64,000 nucleotides of DNA. It comes from Nonomuraea sp. NEAU-A123 (GTDB lineage Bacteria; Actinomycetota; Actinomycetes; Streptosporangiales; Streptosporangiaceae). Both the position numbers and the translations under genes were made by a program. The notes beneath the pieces were generated by a model. It had not been told where the DNA came from and ran no database searches. It saw only the letters and a program-made list of their open reading frames with translations. The stretch covers positions 558,001-622,000 of the forward strand of contig NZ_JAHFZZ010000002.1 of assembly GCF_018603905.1 (NCBI RefSeq), given 5' to 3'. Of this stretch, positions 28,004-36,756 are shown piece after piece. Every line of letters begins with the position of its first letter. Within the stretch, counting starts at the first letter, position 1.

Positions 28004-28917
28004 GACACACTCTTGTAGAGGCCCTGGGTCAGCTGCGTGACGCGCTTGACGGAGGAGCTCCAGGTGCCGCCCGCGGGGTGGGCCGTGAGCACGGCCATGA
28101 TGAACCGGTCGTCCTTGCCCAGCAGGCCCGTGGTGTGCAGCACGGGACGGCCGTAGTCGGGCACGCCGGACCCGGTGGCCCGCGACGCGACCCCGCTGAT
28201 CGACAGGTCGGCCCCGGGCGCCCGCAGCGGGACCGGGTTCGCGGCGGCCCCGGTGCCGCACTTGGTGGGCGCGACGTCGCCGAACCCCGACCAGCCCTGC
28301 TTGACCGCCCACGGCTTGGGCACCGCGCGCGGGATGCCGAAGTACTGGTCGAATCCGTCGGTGCCGCACGGCGTGGAGTTGCGCAGGTGCCCCAGAATCG
28401 TGTCCCGCACCCGGGGCGCCGCCGTGTCGAGCAGGTAGCGGTACGTACGCACGATGTCGTACGCGCTCAGTGACGTGTAGCCCCAGAACCCGGGCATGGC
28501 CGCGGGCGGCGGCGCGGTGTCGGACAGCCCGAGCCGGCGCGCCATCCGCTCGACGATCGCGCCCTTGCCGTCACGGTTCCAGAACGTGGTGGCCGCGTGG
28601 TCGTCGCTGGAGCGCAGCATGACCTTGAGCAGCCGGGCGTCGTTCGCCGGGACGGTCTTGCGCTTCTCCAGGTAGTCGATGGCGATCAGGAGCTTGACGA
28701 CCGAGGCCGAGCGGAACTTGCGATGCGCGTTGCGGGTGGCGACGAACTTCCCGGCCTTCCTGTCGTAGACCAGCCACGAGGCCGTGGTTCCGGCCGGCAC
28801 GGCCGGCGGCTGGGCCGTACGGGGGCCGGACGACGCGGCGGAGGCCGAGGGCCCGGCGACGCATACGGCTGCGAGGGGGACGGCTGCCGCGATGGCGGCC
28901 CAGGGCTTGGTTCGCAT
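28000..28917 (-). CDS. exported serine hydrolase, class A beta-lactamase-like
   Basis: A 305-residue secreted protein: signal peptide about residues 1-28 (AAIAAAVPLAAVCVAGPSASA). The penicillin-recognising fold is marked by S72-V-V-K75 (SxxK nucleophile), S104-D-D106 in place of SDN, and KQGWSG in place of KTG. Such relatives of beta-lactamase and D,D-peptidase often act on the cell wall and may not hydrolyse antibiotics; the Asp at the SDN position and no clear ExxLN make true lactamase activity uncertain. Divergent from the PTS operon, sharing an 88-nt intergenic region. Confidence 0.85.
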   Translation of the reverse strand: MRTKPWAAIAAAVPLAAVCVAGPSASAASSGPRTAQPPAVPAGTTASWLVYDRKAGKFVATRNAHRKFRSASVVKLLIAIDYLEKRKTVPANDARLLKVMLRSSDDHAATTFWNRDGKGAIVERMARRLGLSDTAPPPAAMPGFWGYTSLSAYDIVRTYRYLLDTAAPRVRDTILGHLRNSTPCGTDGFDQYFGIPRAVPKPWAVKQGWSGFGDVAPTKCGTGAAANPVPLRAPGADLSISGVASRATGSGVPDYGRPVLHTTGLLGKDDRFIMAVLTAHPAGGTWSSSVKRVTQLTQGLYKSVS

Positions 28918-28937
28918 CCGACATACCTACCAGAGTC

Positions 28938-28965
28938 TTGACCTTCCAACAGAATCGGGTATAAA
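28938..28965 (+). promoter_or_regulatory. sigma-70 type promoter of the PTS operon
   Basis: TTGACC at 28938-28943 and TATAAA at 28960-28965 with a 16-nt spacer, 40 nt before the DeoR-type gene that opens the operon. This is the best conventional promoter I see in the window. Confidence 0.65.
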
Positions 28966-29005
28966 CACAGAGGAAACCACACTGAAACGGCGGTGAATCA
29001 ACATC

Positions 29006-29767
29006 ATGTACGCCGAGGAGCGGCAGCAGGAGATCCTTCGCAGGGCCCGGGCCGCGGGCCGTGTCGACGTGGTGTCGCTGGCCGGCGAGCTCGACGTGAC
29101 CACCGAGACGATCCGCCGCGACCTGACCGTGCTGGAGCGGGCGGGCGTGCTGCGCCGGGTGCACGGCGGCGCGATTCCCGTGGAGCGGATGGGGTTCGAG
29201 CCCGCGCTCGCCACCCGCGACGAGGTGATGACCGCGGAGAAGGAGCGCATCGCCAAGGCCGCCCTGGCCGAGTTGCCGGAGGACGGCTCGGTCATTATCG
29301 ACGCGGGCAGCACCACCGGCCGCCTGGTGCCGATCCTGCCCGCCGACCGGGAGCTCACGGTCGTGGTCAACTCGCCGCCGCTGGCGACCGTGCTGGCCAC
29401 CCGCGCCAACCTGAGCGTCATCATGCTCGGCGGCCGGGTGCGCGGCCGGACGCTGGCCACCGTGGACGACTGGGCGCTGCGGCCACTGTCCCAGCTGCAC
29501 GTGGACGTGGCCTTCATGGCGACGAACGGCTGCTCGGTCGCCAAGGGCCTGACCACGCCGGATCCGGCGGAGGCGGCGATCAAGCGGGCGATGGTGACGG
29601 CCGCGGAGCGTAGCGTGCTGCTGGCCGATCACACCAAGTTCACCAACACCTACCTCGCGAGCTTCGCCGAGCTGAACGAGATCGACGTGGTGATCACCGA
29701 CACGGGCCTCGACCTCGCGCTGGCCGCCGAGCTGTCCGCCGCCGGTCCGGAGGTGGTCCGCGCATGA
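29006..29767 (+). CDS. DeoR/GlpR-family transcriptional regulator
   Basis: A 253-residue regulator. The N-terminal helix-turn-helix (ERQQEILRRARAAGRVDVVS, LDVTTETIRRDLTVLERAG, RRVHGGAI) is typical of DeoR proteins. The sugar-phosphate-sensing C-terminal domain has IIDAGSTTGRLVPILP and FMATNGCSVAKGLTTPD. Such proteins usually repress sugar operons until a phosphorylated sugar binds. It is the first gene of the PTS operon and probably controls it; its ATGA overlap with the kinase couples the two. Confidence 0.92.
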   Translation: MYAEERQQEILRRARAAGRVDVVSLAGELDVTTETIRRDLTVLERAGVLRRVHGGAIPVERMGFEPALATRDEVMTAEKERIAKAALAELPEDGSVIIDAGSTTGRLVPILPADRELTVVVNSPPLATVLATRANLSVIMLGGRVRGRTLATVDDWALRPLSQLHVDVAFMATNGCSVAKGLTTPDPAEAAIKRAMVTAAERSVLLADHTKFTNTYLASFAELNEIDVVITDTGLDLALAAELSAAGPEVVRA

Positions 29768-30714
29768 TCCTCACGCTGACGCTCAACCCCAGCCTGGACC
29801 GCACGATCGGGATCGCCTCGCTCGACCGGGGCGCCGTCATCCGGGCCGCCGCCGCCCGTCTGGACCCCGGCGGCAAGGGCGTGAACGTCTCCCGCGCCCT
29901 GCTCGCCAACGCGGTGGCGTCGCGGGCCGTGGTGCCGTTCGGCGGTGACGAGGGCAGGCAGCTCGTCCGCCTGCTCGCCCTCGAAGGGCTCGACATGGTG
30001 ACGGTCCCGGTGACCGGCACGACCCGCTCGAACGTCACCCTGGCCGAGCCCGACGGCACCATCACCAAGATCAACGAACCCGGTACCGCCCTGTCCCCCG
30101 GCGAGCTCGACACGATCGCCGACGCCGTGCTGGCCGCCGCGCACGAGGCCGACTGGGTGGTGGCCTCCGGCAGCCTGCCGCCGCAGGTGCCCGCCGACGT
30201 CTACGCCAGGCTCTGCCGCCGGTTCGCCGGGGCGGGCATCCACGTCGCCGTCGACACCAGCGGCCCGGCGCTCGCCAGCGCGCTCGCCGCCGGCCCCGCC
30301 CTCGTCAAGCCGAACCTGGACGAACTCGCCCACGCCACCGGCATGCCGATCCGCTGCGTCGGCGACGTGGTGGAGGCCGCCGGCAAGCTCCGGGCGGCGG
30401 GCGCGCGCACGGTGCTGGCCAGCCTCGGCGCCGACGGCGCGGTGCTCGTCCAGGACAACGGCATCTGGTACGGCCACGCCACGGTGACGGAGCCGCGCAG
30501 CTCGGTCGGAGCCGGGGACGCCATGCTGGCGGGCTTCCTCGCCGGTGGCGCGACCGGCGAGGAAGCGCTGGTCGAGGCGCTGGCCTGGGGCGCGGCGGCG
30601 GTCTGCCTGCCGGGCAGCCGGATGCCGGGCCCGGCCGACATCCGCCGCGACGGCGTCCGCACCGGCCCGCCCCTCCTGACCCGCCCCCTGGAAGCCCCCG
30701 CCGACCCCACCTGA
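29764..30714 (+). CDS. PfkB-family sugar-phosphate kinase (1-phosphofructokinase type)
   Basis: A 316-residue ribokinase-fold kinase of the FruK/LacC group. Substrate motif GGKGVNVSRALLANAV lies near residues 38-53, and the ATP/anion-hole motif SSVGAGDAMLAGFLAGG near 245-261 carries the catalytic Asp. FruK makes fructose 1,6-bisphosphate from fructose 1-phosphate, while LacC/PfkB relatives act on tagatose 6- or fructose 6-phosphate. In an operon with a mannitol-type PTS and a dehydrogenase, a ketohexose-6-phosphate substrate is at least as likely as fructose 1-phosphate. Start overlaps the DeoR stop by 4 nt. Confidence 0.88.
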   Translation: MILTLTLNPSLDRTIGIASLDRGAVIRAAAARLDPGGKGVNVSRALLANAVASRAVVPFGGDEGRQLVRLLALEGLDMVTVPVTGTTRSNVTLAEPDGTITKINEPGTALSPGELDTIADAVLAAAHEADWVVASGSLPPQVPADVYARLCRRFAGAGIHVAVDTSGPALASALAAGPALVKPNLDELAHATGMPIRCVGDVVEAAGKLRAAGARTVLASLGADGAVLVQDNGIWYGHATVTEPRSSVGAGDAMLAGFLAGGATGEEALVEALAWGAAAVCLPGSRMPGPADIRRDGVRTGPPLLTRPLEAPADPT

Positions 30715-30760
30715 CTTCGACATACCGGCACCTGCTCATCCCCCCGAAGGAGCACGTCCA

Positions 30761-31927
30761 ATGGCCGAAACCTACACACCGCCGGTCTACGGGACCGGCG
30801 TCAAGGCCACCATCCAGCGCATCGGCGGCCACCTGGCCGGCATGATCATGCCGAACATCGGCGCGTTCATCGCCTGGGGGCTGATCACCGCGCTGTTCAT
30901 CCCCACCGGCTGGCTGCCGAACGCGACGCTGGCCGCGATGGTCGACCCGATCATCAAGATGCTGCTGCCTATCCTCATCGCCTACACCGGCGGCCGGATG
31001 GTCCATGGGCAACGCGGCGCGGTGGTGGGCGCGGTCGCGGCGATGGGGGTGATCGTGGGTTCGGACATCCCGATGTTCCTCGGCGCCATGATCATCGGCC
31101 CGCTCACCGCCCTGATCCTGAAATATGTGGACAAGTTCACGGAGGATCGGACCAAGTCCGGCTTCGAGATGCTCGTCGACAACTTCACCGCGGGCATCGT
31201 CGGCGCCGTCATGGCCATCGTGGGGATGTGGGTCATCGGCCCGGTCGTCCGCGTCGTGACCACGGCCGCGGGCAACGCGGTCGAGTGGCTCATCGTCAAC
31301 AACCTGCTGCCCATCGCGTCGGTCCTGATCGAGCCGGCCAAGGTGCTGTTCCTGAACAACGCGGTCAACCACGGCGTGCTCGGGCCGCTCGGCGTCGCCG
31401 AGTCCGTCAAGCAGGGCAAGTCGATCCTGTTCATGCTGGAGTCGAACCCGGGCCCCGGGCTCGGCCTGCTCATCGCGTTCCTGCTGTTCGGCCCGCGCCC
31501 GCTGCGCCCGAGCACGCCCGCCGCGATGATCATCCACTTCTTCGGCGGGATCCACGAGATCTACTTCCCGTACGTCCTGATGAAGCCGCGTCTCATCCTC
31601 GGGGTCATCGCGGGCGGCGCGGCCGGCGTGTTCACCTTCATGATCACCGGTGCCGGACTGGTGGCGACGCCTTCGCCGGGCAGCATCTTCGCCTACATGG
31701 CGGTGACCCCGAAGGGCGGCTGGCTCGGCGTGATCGCCGGCATCGTCGTCGCCACGGCCGTGTCGTTCGCGGTCTCCTCGCTCCTGCTCGGCTTCGGCCG
31801 GGGCGAGAAGGAGGAACCACCGGAGGACACCCCGGAGGCCGCCGCCGAACCTCCGGCGGATCGCGTCGAGGAGACCGGCGAGAACGCGCGTGAGACCCAG
31901 GCCCAGCCCGTCGCCAAGGAGGCGTGA
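30761..31927 (+). CDS. mtlA: PTS mannitol-type transporter subunit IIC
   Basis: A 388-residue membrane permease of the phosphotransferase system. MIMPNIGAFIAWGLITALF and the multiple hydrophobic segments to residue 345 fit the mannitol IIC domain; GGIHEIYFPYVLM (near 263-275) is the conserved GGIHE motif that contacts the sugar alcohol. The protein ends in an acidic 40-residue tail (EEPPEDTPEAAAEPPADR) that looks like the linker normally joining IIC to IIB, left behind after the domains became separate genes. The IIB gene follows 3 nt later. Specificity for mannitol is inferred from family. Confidence 0.9.
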   Translation: MAETYTPPVYGTGVKATIQRIGGHLAGMIMPNIGAFIAWGLITALFIPTGWLPNATLAAMVDPIIKMLLPILIAYTGGRMVHGQRGAVVGAVAAMGVIVGSDIPMFLGAMIIGPLTALILKYVDKFTEDRTKSGFEMLVDNFTAGIVGAVMAIVGMWVIGPVVRVVTTAAGNAVEWLIVNNLLPIASVLIEPAKVLFLNNAVNHGVLGPLGVAESVKQGKSILFMLESNPGPGLGLLIAFLLFGPRPLRPSTPAAMIIHFFGGIHEIYFPYVLMKPRLILGVIAGGAAGVFTFMITGAGLVATPSPGSIFAYMAVTPKGGWLGVIAGIVVATAVSFAVSSLLLGFGRGEKEEPPEDTPEAAAEPPADRVEETGENARETQAQPVAKEA

Positions 31928-31930
31928 ACC

Positions 31931-32239
31931 ATGGCCAGCATCGACAGCAAGGACATTCACAAGATCATCGTGGCCTGCGACGCGGGCATGGGCAGCAGCG
32001 TCATGCTCGCCAGCCAGCTCCGCAAGCAGCTCAAGGGCACCGGCGTCACGGTGGAGCACACCCCGGTGAACGAGATCCCGGCCGACGCCGACGTGGTGGT
32101 CTGCCACTCCGGGCTGGCCGCCAGGGCCCGGGTCTCGGCGCCGGACAAGGTGCTGGTGCCGTTCCAGATCTTCCTCGGCGACCCGGCCGTGACGAAGCTG
32201 GTCGCCACCATCAAGAACGGTGGCACGGTCGATGCGTGA
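31931..32239 (+). CDS. PTS mannitol-type subunit IIB
   Basis: A 102-residue IIB protein of the lactose/cellobiose-like fold. The P-loop IIVACDAGMGSSVMLAS carries the phospho-accepting cysteine at residue 16. HTPVNEIPADADVVVCHSGL follows as in mannitol IIB. It takes phosphate from IIA and gives it to the sugar bound by IIC. Its end overlaps the IIA start by 8 nt. Confidence 0.92.
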   Translation: MASIDSKDIHKIIVACDAGMGSSVMLASQLRKQLKGTGVTVEHTPVNEIPADADVVVCHSGLAARARVSAPDKVLVPFQIFLGDPAVTKLVATIKNGGTVDA

Positions 32240-32657
32240 CAACCTGCTCGATCCGCGTGCCGTCCTCCTGCACGAAAGCGCGGCCGACCGGGACGAGGCG
32301 ATCAGGAGGTGCGGGCGCGCCCTGGTGGACGTGGGCGCGGTCGCCGAGCCGTACATCGACGCCATGCTCGAGCGCGAGCAGTCGATCTCCACCTACGTCG
32401 GCGAGGGCGTGGCCATCCCGCACGGCACCGCCGCGGCCAAGGAGGTCGTCCGGCACGACGCGATCTGCGTCGTGCGCTTCCCGGGCGGCGTCGACTGGGG
32501 CGGCGAGCCGGTCACCCTCTGCGTCGGCATCGCCGCGAAGGACGACGGGCACGTCCAGCTGCTGGCGGCGCTCGCCGACATCCTGCTCGACCCCGAACGC
32601 GCCAGAACACTCCGCGAGGCGACGGAGGTCGGCCAAGTGATGAAGGAGCTGACGTGA
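32232..32657 (+). CDS. PTS mannitol/fructose-type subunit IIA
   Basis: A 141-residue IIA protein. The active histidine is in GVAIPHGTAAAKEVV (near residue 60), with the TYVGEG stretch just before it, as in the mannitol/fructose/Ntr IIA fold. It accepts phosphate from HPr. ATG 32232 is the start, 8 nt before the IIB stop; the dehydrogenase gene begins within its stop (GTGA). Confidence 0.92.
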   Translation: MRDNLLDPRAVLLHESAADRDEAIRRCGRALVDVGAVAEPYIDAMLEREQSISTYVGEGVAIPHGTAAAKEVVRHDAICVVRFPGGVDWGGEPVTLCVGIAAKDDGHVQLLAALADILLDPERARTLREATEVGQVMKELT

Positions 32658-33658
32658 AAGTCGCCCGATTCCACGCCCCAGGGGACATCCGCGTGGAGGA
32701 CGCGCCGGAGCCGGTCGCCGGTCCCGGCGAGCTGAAGATCCGGGTACGCAACTGCTCGACGTGCGGCACCGACGTGAAGATCTTCAAGCACGGCCACCAC
32801 CACATCCGCCCGCCCCGGGTGATGGGCCACGAGATCGCCGGCGAGGTGGTCGGCACGGGCGAACGCGTACAGGTGATCGCGGCGATCCCGTGCGGCACCT
32901 GCGAGGAGTGCCGCCGTGGCCGCCGCACCGTCTGCCCGAACCAGGAGTCCATGGGTTACCACTACGACGGCGGTTTCGCCGAGTACATGGTGATCCCGGC
33001 GAAAGTGCGCGCCGTGGACGGCGTCAACGCCATCCCGCCCGGCGTCGGGTTCGCCGAGGCGTCGGTGGCCGAGCCGCTCGCCTGCGTACTGAACGGCCAG
33101 TCGCTGGCGCGGGTCGGCGCGGGCGACGACGTGGTCGTCATGGGCGCGGGCCCGATCGGCTGCCTGCACGTACGACTGGCCCGGGCACGCGGCGCCGCGC
33201 GGGTGTTCCTGGTCGACGTGAACGCCGAGCGCCTCGCGATGGCGGCGGATCTGGTACGCCCGGACGCGGTCGTCGACACCGACGCGGTGGACCAGGTGCT
33301 CAAGCTGACCGGTGGCCGCGGCGCCGACGTGGTGATCACAGCGGCGGCGTCCGGCGCGGCCCAGGAACAGGCCCTGCGGATGGCGGCCCGGCAGGCGAGG
33401 ATCAGCTTCTTCGGCGGCCTGCCCAAGGACGCCCCGATCATCGCCCTGGACTCGAACCTGGTGCACTACCGCGAGCTGACCATCGTCGGCGCGAACGGCT
33501 CCAGCCCCGCGCACAACGCCGAGGCCCTCCGGCTGATCGCCGAAGGTCTGGTGCCGGTGGCGGACCTGATCACCCACCGGCTGCCGCTCTCCCAGGTGCT
33601 CGACGGGATCGACCTCGTCAGCCGGGGCGCGGCCATCAAGGTCACGATCGAGCCCTGA
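32654..33658 (+). CDS. zinc-dependent polyol/alcohol dehydrogenase
   Basis: A 334-residue medium-chain dehydrogenase. The catalytic zinc site is C-x-T-C-GTD with MGHEIAGEVVG, the structural zinc cysteines lie in IPCGTCEECRRGRRTVCPN, and the NAD(P) loop is VVMGAGPIGCLHVRLA with an acidic residue in FLVDVNAERL, favouring NAD. It resembles GatD/sorbitol dehydrogenases. In this operon it most likely oxidises the phosphorylated hexitol made by the PTS to a ketose phosphate, taking the place of the usual MtlD mannitol-1-phosphate dehydrogenase, which is of another family. Confidence 0.9.
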   Translation: MKVARFHAPGDIRVEDAPEPVAGPGELKIRVRNCSTCGTDVKIFKHGHHHIRPPRVMGHEIAGEVVGTGERVQVIAAIPCGTCEECRRGRRTVCPNQESMGYHYDGGFAEYMVIPAKVRAVDGVNAIPPGVGFAEASVAEPLACVLNGQSLARVGAGDDVVVMGAGPIGCLHVRLARARGAARVFLVDVNAERLAMAADLVRPDAVVDTDAVDQVLKLTGGRGADVVITAAASGAAQEQALRMAARQARISFFGGLPKDAPIIALDSNLVHYRELTIVGANGSSPAHNAEALRLIAEGLVPVADLITHRLPLSQVLDGIDLVSRGAAIKVTIEP

Positions 33659-33670
33659 GGAGGGTTTGTG

Positions 33671-33952
33671 ATGGCACAACGAACGGTGACGGTGGCATCG
33701 GCGAGCGGCCTGCACGCGCGGCCCGCGAAACTGTTCGTCCAGGAGGCGGTGCGGCTGGGGGTGCCGGTGCGGATCCGGGTGGGCGAGAAGTCGGTCCCCG
33801 CGAACAGCATGCTGGGCGTCCTGTCGCTCGGCGCCACCAAGGGCACCGAGGTCACGCTGGAGTCGGACGCGCCGGGCGCGGACGCGGCACTGGACGCGCT
33901 GGTGACCCTGCTCGCCCAGGACCTGGACGCGGAAGGGGCCCTCGATGGCTGA
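33671..33952 (+). CDS. ptsH: HPr phosphocarrier protein
   Basis: A 93-residue HPr. The phosphorylated histidine is in SGLHARPAKLFVQEA near residue 15; SVPANSMLGVLSLGATKG near 47 resembles the regulatory-serine region of Gram-positive HPr, with Ser48-Met. It carries phosphate from enzyme I to IIA. ATG 33671 is preferred over GTG 33668 because GGAGGG lies 6 nt before it. It overlaps enzyme I by 8 nt. Confidence 0.93.
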   Translation: MAQRTVTVASASGLHARPAKLFVQEAVRLGVPVRIRVGEKSVPANSMLGVLSLGATKGTEVTLESDAPGADAALDALVTLLAQDLDAEGALDG

Positions 33953-35714
33953 CCCCGGCCAGCCGCCCGCCCCGCCCGCCCCGGGCCCGGCGGGCGCGGG
34001 CCCAGCAGGCGGCGGCCTGGCGGGCGGCCTACCGGGCAGTGGCCCAGCAGACGGTGGCCCAGCAGACAGTCGCCCAGCGGGCGATGGCCGGGCAGGCGGC
34101 GGCCTGGCCGGGCTGGGGGTCAGTCAGGGGCGGGCCGCGGGGCCGGTGGTGCGCATGGCGCCGCCGCCCGTACTGCCCGACCCCCGGCAGGTCGCCGACC
34201 TGGCCGCGGAGGCCGCGATGGTGGGGAAGGCGCTGGAGTCGGTCACCGCGGACCTGCGGCAACGCGCCACCGCCGCCGCGCGAGACACGAGCGGCGGCGA
34301 CAACGCGGCCCCGGCGGGCGGTGGCGACGCGGCGGAGATCCTTGACGCGCTCGCCATGATCGCCGACGACCCGATGCTGCGCGAGGACGCCGAGGCCGCC
34401 GTCCGCGGCGGCCTGGACGCCCCCCACGCCCTCGACACCGCCTTCACCCATCACCGCGAGACACTGGCCGCACTGGGCGGCTACCTCGCGGAACGCGCCG
34501 CCGACCTGGACGATCTCAAACACCGCGCCATCGCCGCCTGCCTGGGCCTGCCGATGCCCGGCATCCCCGCCCCCGGCCACCCGTACGTCCTGGTGGCCGA
34601 GGACCTCTCCCCCGCCGACACCGCGGGCCTCGGCACGGACGTGGTGGCGCTGGTGACCGAGAAGGGCGGCCCGACCAGCCACACCGCGATCCTGGCCCGT
34701 GGCCGCGGCCTGCCCGCCGTGGTCGCCTGCGCGGGCATCACCGCCCTGGCCGACGGCACGGTCATCTCGGTCGACGGCAAGACGGGCCAGGTCGGCGTCG
34801 GCCTGACGGACGAGGCCGTGGCCGAGCTCCGCCGCAACGACCAGGAGGAGCGCGACCGCCTGGCGAAGAGCAGCGGCCCCGGCAGGACGGCCGACGGCCA
34901 CCCGGTCAAGCTGCTGCTCAACATCGGCTCGGCCGCCGACCTCCGGCCGGGCGCGGAAGGGGTCGGGCTGTTCAGGACCGAGTTCCTGTTCCTGGACCGC
35001 AAGCAGGCCCCGTCGTTCGAGGAGCAGGTGGCCGCCTACGCCGAGGTGTTCGCGCGGGCCGAGCTGGTCGTGGTGCGCACGCTCGACGCGGGCACGGACA
35101 AGCCGCTGCCGTTCCTCGGCCTGCCCCTGGAGCCGAACCCCGCGCTCGGCATCCGGGGTCTGCGCGTGGACCGCGTGCTCCCGGACGTCCTGGACACGCA
35201 GTTGGACGCGATAGCGGAGGCGGCCCGCGCGACGGGCGCCGACGCGTGGGTGATGGCCCCGATGGTCACCACTCCGGCCGAGGCCGCCGGCTTCGCCCGG
35301 CGGGCCCGCGCCCGGGGCCTGACGCGGGTCGGCGCGATGGTCGAGGTGCCCGCCGCCGCCCTGCTGGCCGACCGGCTGCTGGAGGAGGTGGACTTCCTCA
35401 GCATCGGCACCAACGACCTCAGCCAGTACACCTTCGCGGCCGACCGTCAGCACCCCGGCCTGGCCGACCTCCTGGACCCGTGGCAACCCGCCCTGTTGAA
35501 GCTCATAGCCGCCTGCGCGGACGCGGGCCGCGCCGCAGGCAAGCCGGTCGGCGTCTGCGGCGAGGCCGCCGGTGACCCCCAGCTCGCTCCGGTGCTGGTG
35601 GGGCTGGGGGTGACGAGCCTGTCCATGGCGGCGGTGTGCGTGCCGTCCGTACGCGACGAGCTGTCCCAGCACACCCTGGAGGACTGCCGGAAGCTCGCCG
35701 CGCGGGCCCGGTGA
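33945..35714 (+). CDS. ptsI: PTS enzyme I with repetitive N-terminal extension
   Basis: A 589-residue phosphoenolpyruvate-protein phosphotransferase. The usual N-terminus (GVSQGRAAGPVVRM) does not begin until about residue 57; before it lies a Pro/Gly/Ala-rich extension made of imperfect GGPAD/GGGLAG-type units. The phospho-histidine lies in GGPTSHTAILARGRGLPAVV, the PEP-binding domain has GVGLFRTEFLFLDR, NPALGIRGLRVDRVLP, and the catalytic Cys in KPVGVCGEAAGDP. It passes phosphate from PEP to HPr. Being in a sugar operon rather than alone suggests a dedicated enzyme I. ATG 33945 overlaps the HPr stop; a start inside the extension cannot be excluded. Confidence 0.92.
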   Translation: MADPGQPPAPPAPGPAGAGPAGGGLAGGLPGSGPADGGPADSRPAGDGRAGGGLAGLGVSQGRAAGPVVRMAPPPVLPDPRQVADLAAEAAMVGKALESVTADLRQRATAAARDTSGGDNAAPAGGGDAAEILDALAMIADDPMLREDAEAAVRGGLDAPHALDTAFTHHRETLAALGGYLAERAADLDDLKHRAIAACLGLPMPGIPAPGHPYVLVAEDLSPADTAGLGTDVVALVTEKGGPTSHTAILARGRGLPAVVACAGITALADGTVISVDGKTGQVGVGLTDEAVAELRRNDQEERDRLAKSSGPGRTADGHPVKLLLNIGSAADLRPGAEGVGLFRTEFLFLDRKQAPSFEEQVAAYAEVFARAELVVVRTLDAGTDKPLPFLGLPLEPNPALGIRGLRVDRVLPDVLDTQLDAIAEAARATGADAWVMAPMVTTPAEAAGFARRARARGLTRVGAMVEVPAAALLADRLLEEVDFLSIGTNDLSQYTFAADRQHPGLADLLDPWQPALLKLIAACADAGRAAGKPVGVCGEAAGDPQLAPVLVGLGVTSLSMAAVCVPSVRDELSQHTLEDCRKLAARAR

Positions 35715-35717
35715 CGA

Positions 35718-36752
35718 TCAGGGGCGCCGGCGGAGCTGCGCGTCGGACAGCTCCGGGGGTTGCCAGCCCTCGTCGCCGGGGTTGATGGTGACGCCCGGCG
35801 ACACGATGGCGTCGATCCTGTCCAGCACGTCGTCGCTGAGCCGCACGTCGGTGGCGGTGAGCTGGCTCTCCAGGTGTTCCATCGTGCGCGGCCCGATGAT
35901 GGCCGAGGTGACCGCCGGGTGCCTGATCGTGAACGCCAGGGACAGCTCGATCAGCGTGTGCCCGGCCTCCTCGGCCAGCACGGCGAGCTGTTCGACGGCG
36001 TCGAGCTTGCGCTGGTTGACCTCCAGCTTCATGTCCCAGCGGGCGGGCAGCAGGCTGGCCCTGCGGCTCTCGGGCAGCTCCTGGCCCTTGCGGTAGCGGC
36101 CGGTCAGCCAGCCGCCCGCCAGCGGGCTCCAGACGATGGCGCCCATGCCGTACTTCTGGACGGTCGGCAGCAGGTCGGCCTCGATGCCGCGGGCGAGCAG
36201 GGAGTACGGGGGCTGTTCGCAGACGAAGCGTTCGAGGTTGCGCCGCTCGGCCGCCCACTGGGCCTCGACCACGCGGTGCGCGGGGAAGGTGGAGCTGCCG
36301 ATGTAGCGGACCTTGCCCTGCCGGACGAGGTCGGTGAGGGCGCCGAGCGTCTCCTCGATGTCGGTGGCGGGGTCGGGGCGGTGGATCTGGTAGAGATCGA
36401 TCCAGTCGGTGCCGAGGCGGCGCAGGCTGTTATCGACGGCCTGGAAGATCCAGCGCCGCGAGTTGCCACGCTCGTTGGGGCCGTCTCCCATGACGCCATG
36501 GCACTTGGTGGCCAGGACGACGTCGTCACGCTTGCCCGACTTGGCGAGGGCCTGGCCGACGTACTCCTCCGACTGGCCCCGCGAGTAGACGTCGGCGGTG
36601 TCGATGAAGTTGATGCCCGAGTCGAGGGCGCGGTCGATGATGCGGGCCGATTCGTCGGCCGACTGCTCGCCGATCCCGCCGAACATCATCGCCCCGAGGC
36701 AAAGGGGGCTGACCTTGAGACCAGTACGTCCAAGTATGCGATATTCCGTCAT
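35718..36752 (-). CDS. aldo/keto reductase
   Basis: A 344-residue NADP(H)-dependent oxidoreductase with the (beta/alpha)8 fold. The catalytic tetrad is visible: Asp and Tyr in FIDTADVYSRGQSEEYVG, Lys in VLATKCHG, His in DLYQIHRPDP. The NADP site includes AIIGPRTMEHLESQL. ATG 36752 was chosen (MTEYRILGRTGLKVSPLCLG); ATG 36794 would add unrelated residues. It lies 4 nt after the NAD(P)-binding protein gene and probably shares its transcript. Ends 3 nt from the convergent enzyme I gene. Substrate unknown. Confidence 0.92.
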   Translation of the reverse strand: MTEYRILGRTGLKVSPLCLGAMMFGGIGEQSADESARIIDRALDSGINFIDTADVYSRGQSEEYVGQALAKSGKRDDVVLATKCHGVMGDGPNERGNSRRWIFQAVDNSLRRLGTDWIDLYQIHRPDPATDIEETLGALTDLVRQGKVRYIGSSTFPAHRVVEAQWAAERRNLERFVCEQPPYSLLARGIEADLLPTVQKYGMGAIVWSPLAGGWLTGRYRKGQELPESRRASLLPARWDMKLEVNQRKLDAVEQLAVLAEEAGHTLIELSLAFTIRHPAVTSAIIGPRTMEHLESQLTATDVRLSDDVLDRIDAIVSPGVTINPGDEGWQPPELSDAQLRRRP

Positions 36753-36756
36753 TCCC

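Noticed and set aside
34029..35672. 547-codon minus-strand frame opposite enzyme I
   Set aside because: Antisense shadow; enzyme I has all family motifs.
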